Positions 19,004-27,882 of a stretch of 64,000 bases of DNA are shown here, piece by piece (position 1 is the first letter of the stretch; every line of letters begins with the position of its first letter). The notes beneath the pieces are model-generated. The model was given only the letters and a program-made list of their open reading frames with translations, was not told where the DNA came from and did no database searches. Source of the DNA: Stutzerimonas kunmingensis (GTDB lineage: Bacteria > Pseudomonadota > Gammaproteobacteria > Pseudomonadales > Pseudomonadaceae); assembly GCF_021432085.1 (NCBI RefSeq), contig NZ_CP090366.1:4216001-4280000 (forward strand), written 5' to 3'. The translations under genes were made by a program, and so were the position numbers.

Positions 19004-19483
19004 TCAGTCCCGCACCGGTAAACGCGGTGCGAGTTCTTTAAGTGCGCGACGATAGACCTCGCGCTTGAAGGTGACCACCTGTCCCAGCGGATACCAGTAG
19101 CTGACCCAGCGCCAGCCATCGAACTCCGGTTTGCCGGTCAGGTCCATGCGTACACGCTCTTCGGCACTGGTCAGGCGCAGCAGGAACCACTTCTGTTTCT
19201 GTCCGATGCACAGCGGCTGGCTATGGGTACGCACCAGGCGTTGCGGCAGACGATAGCGCAACCAGCCACGGGTGCAGGCGAGGATCTTCACATCCTGCTC
19301 TTCCAGGCCGACTTCTTCGTTGAGTTCGCGAAACAGGGCTTCTTCCGGCGTTTCACGGGCGTTGATCCCGCCTTGCGGGAACTGCCAGGCATCCTGATTG
19401 ATCCGCCTGGCCCACAGCACCTGACCGACATCGTTGGTCAGGATGATGCCGACGTTCGGGCGAAAACCATCGGAGTCGATCAC
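19004..19483 (-). CDS. rppH: RNA pyrophosphohydrolase (Nudix)
   Basis: Removes pyrophosphate from the 5' triphosphate end of mRNA and so triggers RNase E decay. The Nudix box [22 protein letters not shown] is complete (GX5EX7REUXEEXGU). The N-terminus [15 protein letters not shown] and the [14 protein letters not shown] region match RppH. GTG 19483 is chosen because it gives the family's start and about 159 residues; the frame extends to an ATG at 19621 but that part does not look like protein of this family. GAGG lies about ten bases before the GTG. Confidence 0.95.
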   Translation of the reverse strand: MIDSDGFRPNVGIILTNDVGQVLWARRINQDAWQFPQGGINARETPEEALFRELNEEVGLEEQDVKILACTRGWLRYRLPQRLVRTHSQPLCIGQKQKWFLLRLTSAEERVRMDLTGKPEFDGWRWVSYWYPLGQVVTFKREVYRRALKELAPRLPVRD

Positions 19484-19666
19484 GGCATACAACCTCGCAG
19501 ACGCATGTCGCGGCATTGTTCCACAAAACCGCGATAAGCCGAAAGCACGGCAAGCCGCCGTTCGGCACGTACCCGCGCGCTCGGCGAGGGGCCGCCCGAG
19601 GCTGCGCGCAAGACGCTGCAACCGGTATGCTTGGGGCTGCCCTGACCATCATCGAGGAAAACATCC

Positions 19667-20320
19667 GTGCGCCTGGCTCTATTCGATCTCGACAACACCC
19701 TGCTGGCCGGTGACAGCGACCACGCCTGGGGCGAATACCTCTGCCAGCGCGGCATCGTCGATCCGACCCAGTACAAGGCGCGCAACGACGCCTTCTATCA
19801 GGATTACCTGGCCGGCGATCTCGACGTGCACGCCTATCAGAATTTCTGCCAGGAACTGCTCGGCCGCAGCGAGATGGCGCAGCTGCAGCAGTGGCACGAC
19901 GAATTCATGCAGGATTTCATCGAGCCCATCGTGCTGAGCAAGGGCGAGGCCCTGCTACGCCAGCATCTGGAGGCGGGCGACAAGGTAGTGATCATCACCG
20001 CCACCAATCGCTTCATCACCGGGCCGATCGCTGCACGCCTGGGCGTCGATACCCTGCTGGCGACGGAATGCGAAATGCGCGACGGGCGCTACACCGGCCG
20101 TCTGACCGACATCCCCTGCTTCCAGGAAGGCAAGGTCCAGCGCATCGAGCGCTGGCTGGCGGAAACCGAGCAGACTCTCGAAGACGCCTATTTCTACAGC
20201 GACTCACGCAACGACCTGCCGCTGCTGCAGCGCGTCCCTCACCCAGTGGCGGTGGACCCGGACCCGGTGCTGCGCGACTTCGCCACCGAACGTGGCTGGC
20301 AGATCATCTCGCTGCGCTGA
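19667..20320 (+). CDS. HAD-IB family phosphatase, SerB-like
   Basis: Cytoplasmic HAD hydrolase of 217 residues. Motif I is [19 protein letters not shown] with the nucleophile Asp and acid/base Asp. Motif II is in [12 protein letters not shown], the conserved Lys in FQEGKVQRI, and motif III is [13 protein letters not shown]. This matches the HAD-IB-like group annotated as histidinol-phosphatase or phosphoserine-phosphatase-like; the exact substrate is uncertain. GTG 19667 follows GAGGA by nine bases. Divergent from rppH, a gene order shared with other pseudomonads. Confidence 0.85.
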   Translation: MRLALFDLDNTLLAGDSDHAWGEYLCQRGIVDPTQYKARNDAFYQDYLAGDLDVHAYQNFCQELLGRSEMAQLQQWHDEFMQDFIEPIVLSKGEALLRQHLEAGDKVVIITATNRFITGPIAARLGVDTLLATECEMRDGRYTGRLTDIPCFQEGKVQRIERWLAETEQTLEDAYFYSDSRNDLPLLQRVPHPVAVDPDPVLRDFATERGWQIISLR

Positions 20321-20342
20321 ACCAGCGCAGCAGTCATGCCCG

Positions 20343-20364
20343 AGCCGGTCGAATCAGACCGGCT
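20343..20364 (-). terminator. Hairpin at the 3' end of the ilvA-membrane protein unit
   Basis: Inverted repeat AGCCGGTC / GACCGGCT with a six-base loop spans the stop codon of the minus-strand membrane protein gene and lies between convergent genes. It could act in both directions. No U-tract is visible. Confidence 0.4.
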
Positions 20365-20782
20365 TGGCGCCCATCAGGGCGGTGATGGCAATCAGCACGA
20401 CCAGCACCAGCACAGCATAGATGCCGGCGTTGCGCGCTGCGGTGGCGTTGCCCGGCGCCTGCCAGGCGGCAAGACGCCCGGCCAGCAGCAGGACCAGCGG
20501 GATCAGCACGAGGAACAGCACGGAGCTGGCCAGCAACCAGAACTGGCCCAACGGCCATCCGGCCAGATGCGTCAGCCACCAGCCGGTCACCGGCAGCGAA
20601 AGGCCGATCACGGCCAGCAGCGGCAGGGACAGTCGGCGGGTGCGCTGCAGCTTGCGTTGCAGCACGGCCTGATCGCCACCGCGGCCGGCCTTCCACAGCA
20701 TCAGCAGATGCACAATGACACCCAGCAACAACAGCACCGCCGTCGCGCCATGAATGATTCTGAGGGTGAGGTAGTGCTCCAT
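20354..20782 (-). CDS. Small four-helix membrane protein (DUF2269/CopD-like), function unknown
   Basis: Protein of 142 residues with four hydrophobic segments (near 9-28, 53-72, 79-103 and 119-138). A His occurs in helix 1 (LRIIHGATAVLLLLG), and GWWLTHLAGW lies between helices, as in DUF2269/CopD-like proteins that may bind haem or metal. It starts 20 bases after the ilvA stop, so it is probably cotranscribed with ilvA, though no functional link to isoleucine synthesis is known to me. Confidence 0.65.
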   Translation of the reverse strand: MEHYLTLRIIHGATAVLLLLGVIVHLLMLWKAGRGGDQAVLQRKLQRTRRLSLPLLAVIGLSLPVTGWWLTHLAGWPLGQFWLLASSVLFLVLIPLVLLLAGRLAAWQAPGNATAARNAGIYAVLVLVVLIAITALMGAKPV

Positions 20783-20802
20783 TTGCCTTCCTTTAGGTTC
20801 GC

Positions 20803-22317
20803 TTAGCCGAGAAACAGCTTGTAGGCCGGATTCTCGCTCTCATCCCAATAGCGGTAGCCGATCTTGTCCAACGCCGCCGGCAGCAGATGGCGCTCATCGG
20901 CGGGCACCTGCAGCCCCGCTACCACTCGGCCATCAGCCGCGCCGTGGTTACGGTAGTGAAACATCGAGATGTTCCAGCGCCCGCCGAGCTTGTTGAGAAA
21001 GTTGAACAGCGCGCCGGGACGCTCGGGAAACTCGAAGCGCAGCACCATCTCGTTGCTGACGCCGGCGGCGTGGCCACCGACCATGTGCCGCGTGTGCAGC
21101 TTGGCGAGCTCGTTATCCGTGAGGTCGAGCACCGGAAAGCCCTTGTCGCGCAGCCCCTGCACGAGCGCCGCACGCGGGTCGTTCTCCGGGTGCGTCTGCA
21201 CGCCGACGAAGATGTGCGCCTCGCGGTCGGTGTGGAAACGGTAGTTGAACTCGGTGATCTGGCGTTTGCCGATCGCCTCGCAGAAGGCCTTGAAGCTGCC
21301 CGGCTGCTCGGGGATGGTGACGGCGATGATCGCCTCGCGCTTCTCGCCCAGCTCGGCGCGCTCGGCGACGTGGCGCAGGCGGTCGAAATTGACGTTGGCG
21401 CCGGAGTCGATGCCCACCAGCACTTGGCCGCTGATGCCTTCGCGCTCGACGTATTTCTTGATCCCGGCCACCGCCAGCGCACCTGCCGGCTCGGTGATCG
21501 AGCGGGTATCGTCGTAGATATCCTTGATCGCCGCGCAGATCTCGTCGGTACTGACGGTGATCACTTCGTCGACATGATCCTTGCAGAGCTCGAAGGTGTG
21601 CTGACCGATCTGCGCCACCGCCACGCCGTCGGCGAACAGCCCGACCTGCTCCAGCACCACGCGCTCGCCGGCGGCCATTGCGGCCTGCAGACAATTGGAG
21701 TCGTCCGGCTCGACACCGATCACCTTGGTCTCTGGATAGAGATATTTCACGTAGGCGGCGATGCCCGCCACCAGGCCGCCGCCGCCCACCGGAACGAAGA
21801 TCGCGTCGATCGGCCCCTGATGCTGACGGAGGATCTCCATCGCCACGGTACCCTGCCCGGCGATCACATCGGGATCGTCATAGGGGTGGATATAGACGTA
21901 GCCCTTCTCTTCCACCAGCTTCAGCGAATAGGCCAGCGCCTCGGGGAAGGCATCACCGTGCAGCACCACCTTGCCGCCGCGGGCGCGTACGCCCTGCACC
22001 TTCAGCTCCGGCGTGGTGCGTGGCATGACGATGGTGGCCTTGATACCCAACTGCTTGGCCGCCAGCGCAACGCCTTGGGCGTGATTGCCCGCCGATGCCG
22101 TGACCACGCCACGCGCCAGTTCCTCGGCCGACAGCTGCGCCAGCTTGTTGTAGGCGCCGCGAACCTTGAAGGAGAACACCGGCTGCAGATCCTCGCGCTT
22201 GAGCAGAATCTGGTTGCCGATTCGCTCGGAAAGCTGGCGGGCGGGCTGCAGCGGGGTTTCGATGGCGACGTCGTAGACGCGGGAAGTGAGGATCTTCTTG
22301 ACGTAATGTTCGAGCAT
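20803..22317 (-). CDS. ilvA: Threonine ammonia-lyase, biosynthetic
   Basis: PLP enzyme deaminating threonine to 2-oxobutanoate, the committed step of isoleucine synthesis. The PLP lysine lies in [17 protein letters not shown], the Gly-rich phosphate loop is [18 protein letters not shown], and residues about 325-504 form two ACT-like domains that bind isoleucine (feedback inhibition) and valine. ATG 22317 gives 504 residues starting [10 protein letters not shown], as in P. aeruginosa IlvA1. An in-frame ATG seven codons upstream is possible, and neither has a clear ribosome-binding site. Divergent from rpiA with about 160 bases between them. Confidence 0.96.
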   Translation of the reverse strand: MLEHYVKKILTSRVYDVAIETPLQPARQLSERIGNQILLKREDLQPVFSFKVRGAYNKLAQLSAEELARGVVTASAGNHAQGVALAAKQLGIKATIVMPRTTPELKVQGVRARGGKVVLHGDAFPEALAYSLKLVEEKGYVYIHPYDDPDVIAGQGTVAMEILRQHQGPIDAIFVPVGGGGLVAGIAAYVKYLYPETKVIGVEPDDSNCLQAAMAAGERVVLEQVGLFADGVAVAQIGQHTFELCKDHVDEVITVSTDEICAAIKDIYDDTRSITEPAGALAVAGIKKYVEREGISGQVLVGIDSGANVNFDRLRHVAERAELGEKREAIIAVTIPEQPGSFKAFCEAIGKRQITEFNYRFHTDREAHIFVGVQTHPENDPRAALVQGLRDKGFPVLDLTDNELAKLHTRHMVGGHAAGVSNEMVLRFEFPERPGALFNFLNKLGGRWNISMFHYRNHGAADGRVVAGLQVPADERHLLPAALDKIGYRYWDESENPAYKLFLG

Positions 22318-22475
22318 TCTGGCTGTCTTGGCAGGCATTGCGAGGGAACGAGGAGTCTACCCCCCGCACGCCCCCGGCGACCACCGGCAATCCACCACGG
22401 CTTCGGCATGACAAGACCCGCCGCCGGCAGAGGGCTATAATCCGAGCCTTCGTCTTTCCCGCCCGGATTCCCGCC

Positions 22476-23147
22476 ATGACCCAGGATCAGCTCAAGCAGG
22501 CCGTCGCCCAGGCCGCCGTCGACCATATCGTCCCGCACCTCAGCGATCGCAGCATCATTGGCGTCGGCACTGGCTCCACCGCCAACTTCTTCATCGACCT
22601 GCTGGCCAAGCACAAGGGCTTCTTCGACGGCGCCGTGGCCAGCTCCGAAGTCACCGCCGAGCGCCTGAAGCAGCACGGCATCCCGGTCTACGACCTGAAC
22701 TCGGTGAGCGAACTGGAGTTCTATGTCGACGGCGCCGACGAGGCGAACAAGCACCTGGAGCTGATCAAGGGCGGTGGCGCCGCCCTGACCCGCGAGAAGA
22801 TCGTCGCCGCGGTAGCCAAGACCTTCATCTGCATCGCCGACGGCAGCAAGCTGGTCGAGCAGCTGGGCGCCTTCCCGCTGCCGGTGGAAGTCATCCCGAT
22901 GGCGCGCAGTCATGTCGCCCGCGAGCTGGTAAAACTCGGCGGCGACCCGGTCTACCGCGACGGCGTGGTCACCGACAACGGCAACGTCATCCTCGACGTG
23001 CACAACCTGATGATCGGCTTCGCGCCGGAACTGGAAGGCAAGATCAACGACATCGTCGGCGTGGTCTGCAACGGCCTGTTCGCCATGCGCCCGGCGGATC
23101 TGCTGCTGCTCGGCACCAAGGACGGCGTGCAGACACTCAAGCGCTGA
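22476..23147 (+). CDS. rpiA: Ribose-5-phosphate isomerase A
   Basis: Interconverts ribose 5-phosphate and ribulose 5-phosphate in the non-oxidative pentose phosphate pathway. The substrate loop [15 protein letters not shown], the catalytic Asp pair in YVDGADEAN, the [13 protein letters not shown] motif with the conserved Lys and Glu, and the C-terminal [15 protein letters not shown] are all present. ATG 22476 gives 223 residues, the usual length. The frame extends 46 codons upstream without family resemblance. Confidence 0.97.
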   Translation: MTQDQLKQAVAQAAVDHIVPHLSDRSIIGVGTGSTANFFIDLLAKHKGFFDGAVASSEVTAERLKQHGIPVYDLNSVSELEFYVDGADEANKHLELIKGGGAALTREKIVAAVAKTFICIADGSKLVEQLGAFPLPVEVIPMARSHVARELVKLGGDPVYRDGVVTDNGNVILDVHNLMIGFAPELEGKINDIVGVVCNGLFAMRPADLLLLGTKDGVQTLKR

Positions 23148-23247
23148 TCCTTTCGGGCGAAGCGCAACGGCGCGACGCCCAACTGGCGTCTACGCTTTAG
23201 CGTGCGCTGCGACGAGTCCGCCGCAGCTCACCACAGGAGGTGTCGCC

Positions 23248-23595
23248 ATGTCCGGCAAATTCCAGTTAAAGAAATCCAGCAACGGTCAGTTCCATTTCAA
23301 TCTCCTGGCCAGCAACGGCCAGGTTGTACTGTCCAGCGAGCAATACAAGGCCCATGCCTCGGCGCTCAACGGCATCGATTCGGTACGCAAGAACGCGGTG
23401 CGTGAAGGTGCGTTCGAGGTCAAGGAGTCGAGCAACGGCAAGTACTTTTTCGTGCTCAAGGCAACCAACGGGCAGGTCATCGGCCAGAGTCAGATGTACG
23501 CCAGCCTGCACAGTGCCGAGCAGGGTTGCGACTCGGTACTACGCCACGCACCAAATGCAGCCCTGCAGGACGAAAGCGCCTCGTCGGCCGCCTGA
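23248..23595 (+). CDS. YegP-type protein with two DUF1508 repeats
   Basis: Small protein of 115 residues made of two DUF1508 units: GKFQLKKSSNGQFHFNLLAS starts the first (residues 2-50), and AFEVKESSNGKYFFVLKAT starts the second (residues 53-100). Each contains the NGQV-type turn. A strong AGGAGG at 23236-23241 precedes ATG 23248. Family function is unknown. A short inverted repeat (GACGCC/GGCGTC, 23174-23190) lies between rpiA and this gene and might end the rpiA transcript. Confidence 0.85.
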   Translation: MSGKFQLKKSSNGQFHFNLLASNGQVVLSSEQYKAHASALNGIDSVRKNAVREGAFEVKESSNGKYFFVLKATNGQVIGQSQMYASLHSAEQGCDSVLRHAPNAALQDESASSAA

Positions 23596-23630
23596 CTGCC
23601 TTCAAAGCCGGTGATCGAGGCGGTAACCGG

Positions 23631-24542
23631 TCACCTGGCCTGTTTGCTGAAGGCGTAGAACAGGTTCGGCTCGCTGACCACATAAAGCGTGCCATCCGGC
23701 CCCATCGCGATGCCTTCCGCCTGCGGCACATCCTGCTCCAGCCCATGCTTGCCGGCATCCAGCGCCAGACTGCTGAGCGGCTGCCCGCTGCCATCCAGCT
23801 CGACCACCAGCCGCGACTCATCCGACAGCGCCAACAGATGCCCGCTCCGCTCATCGAACTGCAGGCTGGACAGGTCGCGCACGAACAGCCGCGCCTGATG
23901 TTCATTGATATGCACGGCAGGTGCTTCGGCGACATAGGGAAAGCCGGCGATCTCGTAGATCCTGACCGGATTGCGCTCCTTGGCGACGAACAGGCGCCCG
24001 CCGGCCGTATCGTACGCAAGGCCCTCGAAGCCCTTGTTGCCGTTACGGTCGATGCCCAGCGAGAGCTGCGACGCCTGCGCGGCATCGATGACAGTTGTCT
24101 GCTCGTCGAGCTCGACACGGAACAGACGCTGCCGGCGCTCGTCGCTGATCACATACACGCCTGCAGAGATGTACTCGATAGCCTCAGGATCGCTGAAGCC
24201 GACCAGCCGGATCGCGCGCAGCAGATCGCCCTCCAGGCTGAGTTCGAGCAGATGCGGGTTGCCATTGGTGACGGCGATCAGACTGTTGCGATCGGGATCG
24301 AAGGTCAACGCCGAGAGATCGTCATCAATGCCACGGACCACCTTGCCCTGGATCGTCACATGGTAATCCGGCAGCCACAATGAGGCGTCCGCCGCCGGTT
24401 CGCCGCGATGCCACTGGTTGAGATGGAACCAGCCACGCTCGAACAACCGGTAATGAACGCCGGCGGCAAGCACCAGCAGCAGGGCCACGGTCAGCAACCC
24501 CGCCAAGATCCTTTTCAACGCAGGCATAAGGCCCACTTTCAC
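23631..24542 (-). CDS. SdiA-regulated-type membrane-anchored beta-propeller protein, copy 1
   Basis: About 300 residues. An N-terminal membrane anchor (about residues 9-28) is followed by a periplasmic domain of the SdiA-regulated family, which resembles a six-bladed propeller. Recognisable blocks are DDLSALTFDPDRNSLIAVTN, GFSDPEAIEYI, NKGFEGLAYD, LSSLQFDERSGHLLALSDES and QAEGIAMGPDGTLYVVSEPN. The family is often described as phytase-like or esterase-like, but activity is not established. GTG 24542 or ATG 24527 could start it, since neither has a convincing ribosome-binding site. It lies 62 bases downstream of its paralogue on the same strand. Confidence 0.75.
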   Translation of the reverse strand: MKVGLMPALKRILAGLLTVALLLVLAAGVHYRLFERGWFHLNQWHRGEPAADASLWLPDYHVTIQGKVVRGIDDDLSALTFDPDRNSLIAVTNGNPHLLELSLEGDLLRAIRLVGFSDPEAIEYISAGVYVISDERRQRLFRVELDEQTTVIDAAQASQLSLGIDRNGNKGFEGLAYDTAGGRLFVAKERNPVRIYEIAGFPYVAEAPAVHINEHQARLFVRDLSSLQFDERSGHLLALSDESRLVVELDGSGQPLSSLALDAGKHGLEQDVPQAEGIAMGPDGTLYVVSEPNLFYAFSKQAR

Positions 24543-24604
24543 CTGGATTGGGGCAGCGATTGTCTTCAGTCAGGCTTACACCAAACTTAACGGCGGCCCA
24601 GGTC

Positions 24605-25501
24605 TCAGTGCCTGCGGCTGAATACGTAGAAGCGGTTGGGCTCGCCGACTACATAGATGTTGCCTTCGCCATCCATCGCCACACCTTCGGCCTGCTCGAT
24701 CCCATGCACCAACCCGTTGAGTCCGCCGAACAGGCTGATGAAGCTGCGCGGCTTGCCCTGCAGGTCCAGCTCCACCAGCAGCCGCGACTCGTCGGAAAGC
24801 ATCAGCGTGTGGCCGCTGCGCGGGTCGATGGCGACGGATGATATGTCACGAACCAGCAGCCGCTGTTTCGGCACGGCCTGCAGCGCCCCGGCGGCGCCGT
24901 CCTCGCCGGGGAATGGCAACTCGAACAGGCCCTGCGGGTCGCGCTCCTTGGCCAGCAGCAGACGCTGCGTGCGCGGGTTCCAGGCCAGTCCCTCGAAGCC
25001 TTTGTTGCCGGCATCGGCAAAGCCCAGGTCATAGCTGGCCAGATCATCGAGATCGAGGCTTTCCACGCCGGGCTCCAGACGGAACACCGCCACCAGCCGA
25101 CGGCGCTCATCAACGATCGCTAGGCGGCCGTCACCCAGGGCCTCCACCGCCTCGGGATCGGCGAAACCGGTCAGCGCGACGCGCCGCAGCACGACGCCGG
25201 ACGGAGTGAACTCGACCAGCTGTTCGCCGGTTACGGTGAACAACGTGCCGGTCAGGGGATTCCAGGTGAGCCCCGAGGTTTCCTCGTCTTCCAGGCCGGC
25301 CAGGGTGGTTTCCAGGGTCAGCTCGTAATCCGGCAGCCAGATGCTGGCTGCGCGCTGTTCGGAGCTGACCGAACGCTCGCCCCAGTACAGCTGCAGCTGA
25401 TCGTCCCAGTGCAGCAGGCGCGTGGCGACGAGCAGCGCTATAAAAAGCAACAGCAGGATGGCGGCGACGATCAGACGCCAGCGGGAATAACGAACGGGCA
25501 T
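24605..25501 (-). CDS. SdiA-regulated-type membrane-anchored beta-propeller protein, copy 2
   Basis: Paralogue of the adjacent downstream gene, 298 residues with an N-terminal anchor (about residues 8-27). Shared blocks include SIWLPDYELTL, GFADPEAVEAL, VDERRRLVAVFRLE, NKGFEGLAWNPRTQRLLLAKERDP, SSVAIDPRSGHTLMLSDESR and QAEGVAMDGEGNIYVVGEPN. The tandem pair looks like an old duplication, because divergence at the protein level is large outside these blocks. No signal for LuxR/SdiA control is visible upstream. Confidence 0.75.
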   Translation of the reverse strand: MPVRYSRWRLIVAAILLLLFIALLVATRLLHWDDQLQLYWGERSVSSEQRAASIWLPDYELTLETTLAGLEDEETSGLTWNPLTGTLFTVTGEQLVEFTPSGVVLRRVALTGFADPEAVEALGDGRLAIVDERRRLVAVFRLEPGVESLDLDDLASYDLGFADAGNKGFEGLAWNPRTQRLLLAKERDPQGLFELPFPGEDGAAGALQAVPKQRLLVRDISSVAIDPRSGHTLMLSDESRLLVELDLQGKPRSFISLFGGLNGLVHGIEQAEGVAMDGEGNIYVVGEPNRFYVFSRRH

Positions 25502-25594
25502 GAACAGCGTTCCGGCGGAAGGTCCCGGATTACAACACGAGAGCGGTTCGCAAAGAAGCAGCAGACGCGGCGGGCTTGCCCCGCCGCGTGCAGG

Positions 25595-26260
25595 TCAGAT
25601 CACGCGGCTTTCGAAACGCGACAGCCCGACCAGCTCCAGCACCAGCTGGTCGCCCTGCTTGAGCGGGCCGACGCCGGCCGGCGTGCCGGTCAGCACCACA
25701 TCACCCGGCTGCAAGCTGAAATGCCCGGCAATGTGCTGCAGCAGCGGCAGGATGGCATTGAGCATCTGGCTGCTGTTGCCGTCCTGGCGGACTTCGCCGT
25801 TGATGGTCAGGCGGATGCCGATGTCGCCCAGATCCTCCACCGCATCGCCCGGCACGAACGGCGCCAGCACGCAGGCGCCGTCGAAGCTCTTGGCGATTTC
25901 CCACGGATGGCCCTTTTCCTTGAGCCTGGCCTGCACGTCGCGCAAGGTCAGGTCCAGCGCCGGGGCGAAGCCGGAAATGGCATCGCGCACCTCTTCTTCG
26001 TTCGGCTTGCGCGACAGCGGCTTGCCGATCAGCACGGCGATTTCCGCTTCGTAATGCACGGCGCCGCGATCGCTCGGGATGCTGAAGCCGTCGTCCAGCG
26101 GCACCGTGCAGCTGCCGGCCTTGATGAACAGCAGCGGCTCGGTCGGCACCGGGTTGTTCAGTTCCTTGGCGTGCTCGGCATAGTTGCGGCCGATGCAGAC
26201 CACCTTACCCAGCGGATAGTGGATCGGCGTGCCATCGGTGTAGTGGTGCTGGTAGCTCAT
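25595..26260 (-). CDS. Fumarylacetoacetate hydrolase family protein
   Basis: 221-residue single-domain FAH-family enzyme, similar to acylpyruvate hydrolases/oxaloacetate decarboxylases (YcgM, FAHD1). GKVVCIGRNYAEHAKEL begins the fold. The metal-binding acids lie in HYEAEIAVLIGK and in the conserved ALDLTLRDVQ, and GDVVLTGTPAGVG forms the C-terminal core. It is 28 bases downstream of the D2HGDH gene on the same strand, which suggests a shared transcript and perhaps a related 2-oxoacid metabolism. Exact substrate unassigned. Confidence 0.85.
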   Translation of the reverse strand: MSYQHHYTDGTPIHYPLGKVVCIGRNYAEHAKELNNPVPTEPLLFIKAGSCTVPLDDGFSIPSDRGAVHYEAEIAVLIGKPLSRKPNEEEVRDAISGFAPALDLTLRDVQARLKEKGHPWEIAKSFDGACVLAPFVPGDAVEDLGDIGIRLTINGEVRQDGNSSQMLNAILPLLQHIAGHFSLQPGDVVLTGTPAGVGPLKQGDQLVLELVGLSRFESRVI

Positions 26261-26288
26261 CGAAGACTCCTGGTAATCCGTGGGCCGT

Positions 26289-27683
26289 TCAGGCCGCGAA
26301 AATCTTGCCCGGGTTCATGATCCCGTTGGGGTCGAACACCGCCTTGACTGCCTTCATGTACTCGATTTCCGCCGGCGAACGGCTGTATTCGAGATAGTCG
26401 CGCTTGGTCATGCCGACGCCGTGTTCGGCGGAGATCGAGCCGTTGTACTTCTGTACGGTTTCGAACACCCACTTGTTCACCGTGGCGCACTTGCCGAAGA
26501 ACTCGTCCTTGTCCATCGCATCGGGCTTGAGGATGTTCAGGTGCAGGTTGCCGTCGCCGATGTGGCCGAACCAGACGATCTCGAAGTCCGGGTAGTGCTC
26601 GCCGACGATGGCGTCGATCTCCTTGAGGAAGGCCGGCACCTTGGCGATGGTCACCGAGATGTCGTTCTTGTACGGCGTCCAGTGACTGATGGTCTCGGAG
26701 ATGTATTCACGCAGCTTCCACAGGTTCTGCAGCTGCTGCTCGCTCTGGCTCATCACGCCATCGAGCACCCAACCCTGCTCGACGCAATGCTCGAAGGTCG
26801 CCAGCGCCTGATCGGCGCGCTCCTCGGTGGTGGCCTCGAATTCCAGCAGCGCGTAGAACGGGCAGTCGGTTTCGAACGGCGCCGGCACGTCACCACGGCC
26901 GAGCACCTTGGCCAGCGCCTTGTCGGAGAAGAACTCGAAGGCGGTCAGATCCAGCTTGTCCTGGAAGGCATGCAGCACCGGCATGATCGAATCGAAATCC
27001 GGGGTGCCCAGCACCAGCGCAGTGAGGTTGGTCGGCTGGCGCTCGAGGCGCATGGTGGCCTCGACCACGAAGCCCAGCGTGCCCTCGGCGCCGATGAACA
27101 GCTGGCGCAGGTCGTAGCCGGTGGCGTTCTTGATCAGGTCCTTGTTCAGTTCGAGCAGGTCGCCCTTGCCGGTCACCACCTTCATGCCAGCGACCCAGTT
27201 GCGGGTCATGCCGTAGCGAATCACCTTGATGCCACCGGCGTTGGTGCCGATGTTGCCGCCAATCTGGCTGGAGCCTGCGGAGGCGAAGTCCACCGGGTAG
27301 TACAGGCCCTTGTCCTCGGCGAACTGCTGCAGCTGCGCAGTGACCACGCCGGGCTGGCAGACGGCGGTGCGATCCATCTCGTTGAATTCGAGAATCTGGT
27401 TCATGTAGTCGAACGACACCACCACCTCGCCATTGGCCGCCACGGCCGCAGCGGAAAGCCCGGTGCGACCGCCCGAAGGCACCAGCGCGACCTTGCGCTC
27501 GTTGGCCCAGCGCACAATGGCCTGGACCTGCTCGATGCTCTTGGGAAAGACGATGGCCGAGGGCGCCGGGGCGAAATGCTTGGTCCAGTCCTTGCCGTAG
27601 GCATTCAGCGAATCGGCGTCGGTCAGCACTTTGCCGGGCTCGACCAGGGTTTTCAGCTCATCGATCAGGGCGGGGTCGGTCAT
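26289..27683 (-). CDS. D-2-hydroxyglutarate dehydrogenase (FAD-linked)
   Basis: FAD flavoprotein oxidising D-2-hydroxyglutarate to 2-oxoglutarate, probably with electron-transfer flavoprotein as acceptor. VPSGGRTGLSAAAVAANGEVV and SSQIGGNIGTNAGGIKVIRYG form the FAD-binding PCMH domain. The C-terminal metal/substrate motif WFGHIGDGNLHLN and SAEHGVGMTKRDYL match D2HGDH and glycolate-oxidase-type enzymes. ATG 27683 gives MTDPALIDELK, the Pseudomonas start, about 464 residues. Published work in P. stutzeri couples this enzyme to SerA, whose side reaction makes D-2-hydroxyglutarate; the two genes are divergent neighbours here, supporting that reading. Confidence 0.92.
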   Translation of the reverse strand: MTDPALIDELKTLVEPGKVLTDADSLNAYGKDWTKHFAPAPSAIVFPKSIEQVQAIVRWANERKVALVPSGGRTGLSAAAVAANGEVVVSFDYMNQILEFNEMDRTAVCQPGVVTAQLQQFAEDKGLYYPVDFASAGSSQIGGNIGTNAGGIKVIRYGMTRNWVAGMKVVTGKGDLLELNKDLIKNATGYDLRQLFIGAEGTLGFVVEATMRLERQPTNLTALVLGTPDFDSIMPVLHAFQDKLDLTAFEFFSDKALAKVLGRGDVPAPFETDCPFYALLEFEATTEERADQALATFEHCVEQGWVLDGVMSQSEQQLQNLWKLREYISETISHWTPYKNDISVTIAKVPAFLKEIDAIVGEHYPDFEIVWFGHIGDGNLHLNILKPDAMDKDEFFGKCATVNKWVFETVQKYNGSISAEHGVGMTKRDYLEYSRSPAEIEYMKAVKAVFDPNGIMNPGKIFAA

Positions 27684-27758
27684 CACGGGAACTCTCATAC
27701 GATTCATGGTCACCCTGAGCACGCTTCAGCGCAGGGGTGGGGGTGTTTCGCGGGGCTC

Positions 27759-27772
27759 GTATGCTAGCATAC
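27759..27772. promoter_or_regulatory. 14-base perfect palindrome between D2HGDH and serA
   Basis: GTATGCTAGCATAC is a perfect palindrome in the divergent intergenic region, about 76 bases upstream of the D2HGDH start and 110 upstream of serA. Each half also contains TATGCT, a fair -10 element, so it could be an operator, overlapping back-to-back promoter elements, or both. No matching -35 hexamers were found at the ideal spacing. Confidence 0.45.
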
Positions 27773-27882
27773 GCACCCCTTTGAAACGTGCCTCGGCAGA
27801 CTCCCGACACCGCTAATGACGGGTCGGCCAGCCTTCGCTGGACACTTCAGTCCTATCCTTCGGCCTTAAGGTTTTAATGCAG

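Noticed and set aside
16595..19021. An 808-codon plus-strand frame opposite ptsP
   Set aside because: Rich in Gln/His/Ala/Arg and without domain; ptsP on the other strand has every expected motif.
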